Shown: piece by piece, positions 6,337 through 9,326 of the stretch
Position numbering within the stretch: the first letter of the stretch is position 1
Layout: each line of letters starts with the position of its first letter
From: Bacteroidota bacterium
GTDB taxonomy: Bacteria > Bacteroidota > Bacteroidia > Bacteroidales > JADFUO01
DNA length: 9,326 bases
Direction of reading: 5' to 3'
Assembly: GCA_030614305.1 (NCBI GenBank)
Contig: JAUWKH010000049.1
Coordinates: 1-9,326, forward strand
Program-made: the position numbers and the translations under genes
The notes under the pieces: model-generated
What the model was told of the DNA's origin: nothing
The model's input: the letters and a program-made list of their open reading frames with translations, nothing else
The model's database searches: none

Positions 6337-6717
6337 TTAATTATTATTTTTCCAGTTACCATGCAGGTTACAATAAGCTCTTGCTATAATTTTTTCTGCA
6401 TCAGTATTGAAAATTGCTTCCGGTTTTTCACCGGGTTTTAAAAATTTTGTATAAACTTCATTTTCAGTAATCAGTTCAATCCATTCTATATAATGTTTAT
6501 CAACCATAGGATGCTCAACTTCACCGACAGTGATTTTATATCCGTTTTCTGTTTTTTCAATAACAGGTACATGCTTTTCAGTTGTGGCATCAGTTGTGTT
6601 TTCTTTAAGCAACTTCATTTTTTCATCGCAGCAAACTAAAGCAGGGGCCCCAGTGTGTTTTACTTCCACAATATTGCCACAGATTTCGCATTTGTAAAGT
6701 TCTGTTCTTTTAGTCAT
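6337..6717 (-). CDS. dfx: Desulfoferrodoxin, two-iron superoxide reductase
   Basis: This cytoplasmic enzyme reduces superoxide to H2O2 without making O2, using electrons usually delivered by rubredoxin. The 126 residues show both iron centres. Centre I, the desulforedoxin domain, is made by C10 and C13 (YKCEICG) and the adjacent pair C29-C30 (LVCCDEKM). Centre II, the catalytic site, is made by H49 (EKHVPV, with E47 and K48), H69 (VEHPM), H75 ([10 protein letters not shown]), C116 and H119 (AYCNLHGNW). It is therefore the 2Fe class, not the shorter neelaredoxin. Ferritin follows 19 nt downstream. Its ribosome binding site (AGGAGG) is unusually strong for this phylum. The product H2O2 would be handled by the rubrerythrin and peroxiredoxins nearby. 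Confidence 0.98.
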   Translation of the reverse strand: MTKRTELYKCEICGNIVEVKHTGAPALVCCDEKMKLLKENTTDATTEKHVPVIEKTENGYKITVGEVEHPMVDKHYIEWIELITENEVYTKFLKPGEKPEAIFNTDAEKIIARAYCNLHGNWKNNN

Positions 6718-6725
6718 GATAAATT

Positions 6726-6731
6726 CCTCCT
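6726..6731 (-). promoter_or_regulatory. Strong Shine-Dalgarno site of desulfoferrodoxin
   Basis: On the minus strand AGGAGG lies 8 nt before the desulfoferrodoxin ATG (leader TAATAGGAGGAATTTATC). It is the only full-consensus site I found in the window; the other genes have A-rich leaders, as is common in Bacteroidota. It fixes the start at 6717. Confidence 0.75.
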
Positions 6732-6820
6732 ATTAATTTAATTATTTTTTAAATATTTGAATTTCAATAATACTTAATTTTTCTATTACTTAGTCTTTGA
6801 ACAAAAACTGAGTGTTTGAT

Positions 6821-6935
6821 AAGAAAGCGTCAAGAACGTCCCGATAATTATCGGGATGCGAAATCTTAAAAATCAAGAGTCCGTACGGATGACTGATTTT
6901 TAAGATGAGCGTAACGCAGTTATTGGCGTTTTCTT
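6821..6935. repeat. Large imperfect palindrome between two defence genes
   Basis: About 115 bp form a nested inverted repeat. The outer arms are AAGAAAGCGTCAAGAAC and, read on the other strand, AAGAAAACGCCAATAAC. The inner arms are ATCTTAAAAATCA (6863-6875) and TGATTTTTAAGAT (6894-6906), an exact 13-bp match. The centre holds TCCGTACGGA (6880-6889). The left arm alone carries an extra perfect 18-bp palindrome, TCCCGATAATTATCGGGA (6839-6856). The element lies 19 nt past the Prx6-type stop and 103 nt before the desulfoferrodoxin start, so it could end transcription of the former or be a MITE/REP-like insertion. No open reading frame of note lies in it. Confidence 0.8.
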
Positions 6936-6954
6936 GCAAATACTACTTATAGTT

Positions 6955-7614
6955 TCATAATTTTTTATGACACAACCACCAGTCATAACATTCAAATTCT
7001 CCTTCTTTTGCTTTTTTAAGCCTTTCCTGTGCTGTTTTTGTATCTGTTGCCGGTGGAATAATTACATGGTCGTTAACCAATTCATTATTTGGCCAGTTAG
7101 CCGGAATTGCTACTTTGTTCTTATCAGAAATTTGCATTGCTTCAACTGATCGTAGTATTTCATCCATGTTGCGACCCAATTCTTGCGGATAGTAAAAAAT
7201 AATCCTGATCTTTGAATTTGCATCAACTATAAATACTGCTCTTACTGTATTTGTCCCTTTTCCCGGATGTATTAAACCAAGGGTTTCTGCTACTTGTCCT
7301 GTATCAGCAATTATTGGAAATTCAATTTGAACATTCAAATTATCTCTTATCCATTCTTCCCATTTAATATGTGAAAAAACCTGATCAACACTCATTCCTA
7401 TTAATTCACAATTTAATGCCTTAAATTTGTCGTATCTTTTCTGAAAAGCAACAAATTCTGTTGTACAAACCGGTGTAAAATCAGCAGGGTGGCTGAATAA
7501 TACGAACCATTTACCTTTGTAATCTTCCGGTAAATTTTTAATGCCATGAGTTGTTTGAACTTTCATCTTGGGGAAATCATCACCCAATAATGGCATTCCT
7601 TTTTTTTCTTCCAT
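6955..7614 (-). CDS. Peroxiredoxin, Prx6 family (archaeal-like)
   Basis: A 219-residue peroxiredoxin of the Prx6 / '1-Cys' branch, reducing H2O2 and alkyl hydroperoxides in the cytoplasm. The active site [15 protein letters not shown] puts the peroxidatic cysteine at C50, preceded by P43 and T47. R125 ([10 protein letters not shown]) is the conserved active-site arginine, and [15 protein letters not shown] (141-155) is a Prx6 signature. The C-terminal arm (residues about 170-219, [20 protein letters not shown] onwards) ends [12 protein letters not shown], so C209 and C215 are present. This YDWWxC ending is known from archaeal and anaerobe Prx6 enzymes, where these cysteines act in resolution. 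Eukaryotic-type 1-Cys enzymes lack them. The gene lies between ahpC (94 nt upstream) and the 6821-6935 palindrome. The electron donor is unknown. Confidence 0.94.
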   Translation of the reverse strand: MEEKKGMPLLGDDFPKMKVQTTHGIKNLPEDYKGKWFVLFSHPADFTPVCTTEFVAFQKRYDKFKALNCELIGMSVDQVFSHIKWEEWIRDNLNVQIEFPIIADTGQVAETLGLIHPGKGTNTVRAVFIVDANSKIRIIFYYPQELGRNMDEILRSVEAMQISDKNKVAIPANWPNNELVNDHVIIPPATDTKTAQERLKKAKEGEFECYDWWLCHKKL

Positions 7615-7673
7615 AATTTTAAGTTTATATTGTTAATACTATTATTTATTTGTAATGTTACTTAATAATTAGT

Positions 7674-7687
7674 ATTGCATATTGCAT
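7674..7687. repeat. Tandem heptamer ATTGCAT x2
   Basis: Two exact copies of ATTGCAT, followed by ATT, lie in the 94-bp gap between ahpC and the Prx6-type gene. The unit length is the same as that of the GTTACTG repeats at 4861-4888. No terminator or promoter of clear consensus is visible in this gap. Confidence 0.6.
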
Positions 7688-7708
7688 ATTAAGTCGTTTA
7701 TTATCAAA

Positions 7709-8341
7709 CTAAAGTTTACTTAAATATTCGGCCACACCTTCTTGTGTAGCTTTCATAGCTTCATCACCTTCTTTCCAGTTGGCAGGGCATACTTCACCGT
7801 AATTTTCAAAATGTTGTAAAGCGTCAACTATTCTTAATGCTTCATCAACACTTCTGCCTAATTGTAAATCATTAATTACTGCATGTCTCACAACACCTTT
7901 TTTGTCAATCAGGAAAAGTCCACGATATGCAACGGGTGCTCCGCTAAATATAGTATTTCCATCATCATCAAAGTCATATTCTCCTGCTAAAACACCAAAG
8001 TTCTCGGCAATTGTTTTAGAAAGGTCGGCAACAACAGGATATTTAACTCCTTTTATTCCGCCATTATTCAATTCGGTTTGAAGCCATGCCCAGTGCGAAA
8101 ATTCCGAATCAACCGAGCAAGCCACAACAGCCACATTACGCTTTTCAAATTCCTCAAGCTTTTGCTGAAATGCCAATAGCTCGGTGGGGCATACAAATGT
8201 AAAATCAAGAGGGTAAAAGAAAAATATCACATCTTTTTTACCGATAAATTGTTCCAACGAAAATCCTTCAATAATTTCATTTCCGTTTATTACTGCATTT
8301 GCCTTAAATAAAGGCGCTTTTTTCCCAATTAAAGTTTCCAT
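7709..8341 (-). CDS. ahpC: Typical 2-Cys peroxiredoxin (AhpC/Prx1 type)
   Basis: A 210-residue typical 2-Cys peroxiredoxin, an obligate dimer that reduces H2O2 and organic peroxides. FFYPLDFTFVCPTELLAF holds the peroxidatic C51 with P44 and T48. GEVCPANWKEGDEAMK holds the resolving cysteine C185. R140 (AYRGLFLID) and R163 (LQLGRSVDE) are the conserved arginines. NNGGIKGVKYPVVAD (92-106) is the GGxG region linked with sensitivity to overoxidation, but the C-terminus ends AEYLSKL and lacks the YF motif of the most sensitive enzymes. No AhpF lies in the window, so the reductant may be thioredoxin or an unlinked AhpF. It begins 4 nt after the perR stop and must share its transcript, so it is presumably under PerR control through the perR promoter. 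Confidence 0.96.
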   Translation of the reverse strand: METLIGKKAPLFKANAVINGNEIIEGFSLEQFIGKKDVIFFFYPLDFTFVCPTELLAFQQKLEEFEKRNVAVVACSVDSEFSHWAWLQTELNNGGIKGVKYPVVADLSKTIAENFGVLAGEYDFDDDGNTIFSGAPVAYRGLFLIDKKGVVRHAVINDLQLGRSVDEALRIVDALQHFENYGEVCPANWKEGDEAMKATQEGVAEYLSKL

Positions 8342-8345
8342 ATTT

Positions 8346-8765
8346 TTAATTTTTTGTGTTTAACAAATATTTACATTCATTACAAATTCCTTTTATATAT
8401 AAGTGTGTTTGAAGAAAATCAAAATCTTCAATATCACTAATTTCAAGATTCTTATTATCAAATCGAAAATCATATACTTTGTTGCAATTTAAACACTTAA
8501 AATGCCCATGAGTAGATATATCAGCATCATATCGTGTCTTATTATCCTCAATATTAATTATTTGAGTAATACCTTTCTCAACAAATTGTTTTAGTGTATT
8601 GTAAACAGTTGTTTTTGACAAAGTAGGTATATCATGAAGTAATTCTTTGTGAATCATTTCTACCGTAGGATGGTTTTTTTTATTCATTAAATAAGATAAT
8701 ATTCTGATTCGCTGATAAGAAGGTTTTATGCCTGAGTCTGTTAAGTATTTTTCTATAGTTTTCAA
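8346..8765 (-). CDS. perR: Fur-family peroxide regulator, PerR-like
   Basis: A 139-residue Fur-family repressor. The N-terminal winged helix includes SYQRIRILSYL and TLSKTTVYNTLKQFVEKG, the DNA-recognition helix. The regulatory metal site matches B. subtilis PerR residue by residue: H32, D80 (RYD), H86, H88 (HGHFKC) and D99 (KVYDF) correspond to H37, D85, H91, H93 and D104. The Asp at the last position, rather than Glu, favours PerR over Fur; iron-catalysed oxidation of the histidines is how PerR senses H2O2. Structural zinc is held by C91, C94, C128 and C131. The start is TTG (8763-8765): no ATG occurs in frame between it and the upstream stop at 8802-8804, and this start gives the normal family N-terminus. 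ahpC follows after 4 nt. Confidence 0.93.
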   Translation of the reverse strand: MKTIEKYLTDSGIKPSYQRIRILSYLMNKKNHPTVEMIHKELLHDIPTLSKTTVYNTLKQFVEKGITQIINIEDNKTRYDADISTHGHFKCLNCNKVYDFRFDNKNLEISDIEDFDFLQTHLYIKGICNECKYLLNTKN

Positions 8766-8784
8766 AAATGTTATTATTACATTA

Positions 8785-8799
8785 TTATAATCGTTACAA
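8785..8799. promoter_or_regulatory. Candidate PerR box at the perR promoter
   Basis: TTATAATCGTTACAA (plus strand) matches 12 of the 14 defined positions of the 7-1-7 PerR box TTATAATnATTATAA. It overlaps the last three bases of the -7 element of the perR-ahpC promoter and covers the expected transcription start, 20-34 nt before the TTG start codon. Binding there would block transcription, giving autoregulation. The match is read by eye in AT-rich DNA. Confidence 0.6.
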
Positions 8800-8826
8800 A
8801 ATTACAACAATTTTTTTATTTGTCAA
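8797..8826 (-). promoter_or_regulatory. Bacteroidota-type promoter of perR-ahpC
   Basis: On the minus strand TTG (8824-8826) is separated by 19 nt from TAATTTTG (8797-8804), matching the TTG / TAnnTTTG consensus of the Bacteroidota primary sigma factor, which has a 17-23 nt spacing. It lies about 30 nt before the start codon and overlaps the candidate PerR box. It is the best promoter match in the window. Confidence 0.7.
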
Positions 8827-8932
8827 GTATTTTAATGAATATTTTTCAACAAAACACAACTTTAATCTTTTACGTACTCTTTTTCAATCTGTTATGAGAA
8901 TATAATTTGCAAGATTTTTAAAGAAAATAATA

Positions 8933-9326
8933 TTATTTTTTATCATTTCCGGAATTAAAGATCAATTCCAGAGCATCAAAATATGCTTCACTACCATCAA
9001 CTGCATTTAAACCATTTCCGGAAGTAAGGATAATAAGAATATATTCCGGTTTATCGGAATTTAAATAATTAAAAGGAGCTGAAAACCTTGTCCATGAGCT
9101 TACTTCTGATGAAGGCAATAAAAATTGTGTCGTACCTATCCAATTTTTTTTAGAGTTATTCTCACTTATTGATGCCATACCTGTGTGAATAACAACTTCT
9201 ACTTTTCCATTGTCTCCTTCCTTAGGAAAACATTTATACCATCCGACAATGCTATCCGGTCTGGAAGTAAACGGAGTATTCCACCGGCTATCGGCTGTAT
9301 CAGTATAAATATATCCTTTTTCACGA
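8933..9326 (-). CDS. C-terminal part of putative PCMD-domain surface protein
   Basis: The last 130 residues of a gene entering from the right edge of the window. An internal ATG at 9178 is not the start, because the frame stays open to the window end. The visible sequence reads YIYTDTADSRWNTPFTSRPD, then SIVGWYKCFPKEGDNGKVEV, IGTTQFLLPSSEVSSWTRFS, APFNYLNSDKPEYILIILTS, and ends in AYFDALELIFN followed by GNDKK. The pattern 'TSRPDSIVGWYKxxPxxGD ... FxxPFNYxxxxKPEYIxIxxxSG ... GSxxYFDxLELIF' resembles the PCMD (putative carbohydrate metabolism) domain and similar beta-sandwich domains of Bacteroidota lipoproteins and secreted proteins. No sorting domain follows it. It seems unrelated to oxygen defence and probably marks the edge of the island. 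The assignment rests on pattern memory and is moderate. Confidence 0.6.
   Translation of the reverse strand, partial: REKGYIYTDTADSRWNTPFTSRPDSIVGWYKCFPKEGDNGKVEVVIHTGMASISENNSKKNWIGTTQFLLPSSEVSSWTRFSAPFNYLNSDKPEYILIILTSGNGLNAVDGSEAYFDALELIFNSGNDKK

Noticed and set aside
6318..6362. Ferritin N-terminal extension from an upstream ATG
   Set aside because: It would overlap the end of desulfoferrodoxin and add 15 residues ([15 protein letters not shown]) absent from the family; the start at 6317 aligns with FtnA and puts the iron ligands at standard numbering.
7650..7665. TTGTAATGTTACTTAA as a PerR site before the Prx6-type gene
   Set aside because: It resembles the perR operator only if one base is deleted; the second half-site is poor.
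8924..8939. AAAATAATATTATTTT palindrome at the end of the PCMD-like gene as a terminator
   Set aside because: It is made of A and T only, gives a weak stem without a loop, and overlaps the stop codon; it is not distinguishable from AT-rich background.

Overview
The window is an AT-rich stretch in which every recognisable gene lies on the minus strand. It looks like an anaerobic or microaerotolerant member of the Bacteroidota. The grounds are a DUF4492 gene overlapping cydA (a pairing I associate with this phylum), a promoter of the TTG-N19-TAnnTTTG type used by Bacteroidota, mostly A-rich leaders without Shine-Dalgarno sites, and a partial protein resembling the PCMD domain. No rRNA, tRNA, CRISPR array or transposase gene is visible.

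Read in the direction of transcription (right to left), the layout is as follows. (1) The C-terminal part of a putative PCMD-type surface protein (8933-9326). (2) A PerR-type peroxide regulator with its own promoter and operator, followed 4 nt later by a 2-Cys peroxiredoxin (AhpC type). (3) A Prx6-type peroxiredoxin, then a large imperfect palindrome. (4) A two-iron superoxide reductase (desulfoferrodoxin) and ferritin. (5) Rubrerythrin, flanked on both sides by related intergenic repeats. (6) A dihydroorotate-dehydrogenase-like flavoprotein, a protein resembling class III nucleotidyl cyclases, rubredoxin (too short for ordinary ORF cut-offs) and the Bcp-type thiol peroxidase. (7) A decayed uracil-DNA glycosylase gene. 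(8) An Ogg2-type 8-oxoguanine glycosylase, a Nim-like flavoprotein, DUF4492 and the start of the cytochrome bd oxidase subunit CydA.

Together these form an oxygen-defence island. Superoxide would be reduced by desulfoferrodoxin, with rubredoxin as a likely electron carrier. Peroxide would be removed by rubrerythrin and three different peroxiredoxins, iron stored by ferritin, O2 consumed by cytochrome bd, and oxidised DNA repaired by Ogg2. PerR is the obvious candidate regulator, but only its own promoter shows a convincing operator.

The less expected items are the cyclase-like protein inside the rubredoxin/Bcp cluster, the DHOD-like protein lacking the usual active-site cysteine, the uracil-DNA glycosylase pseudogene beside Ogg2, and several palindromic and heptamer-based intergenic repeats.
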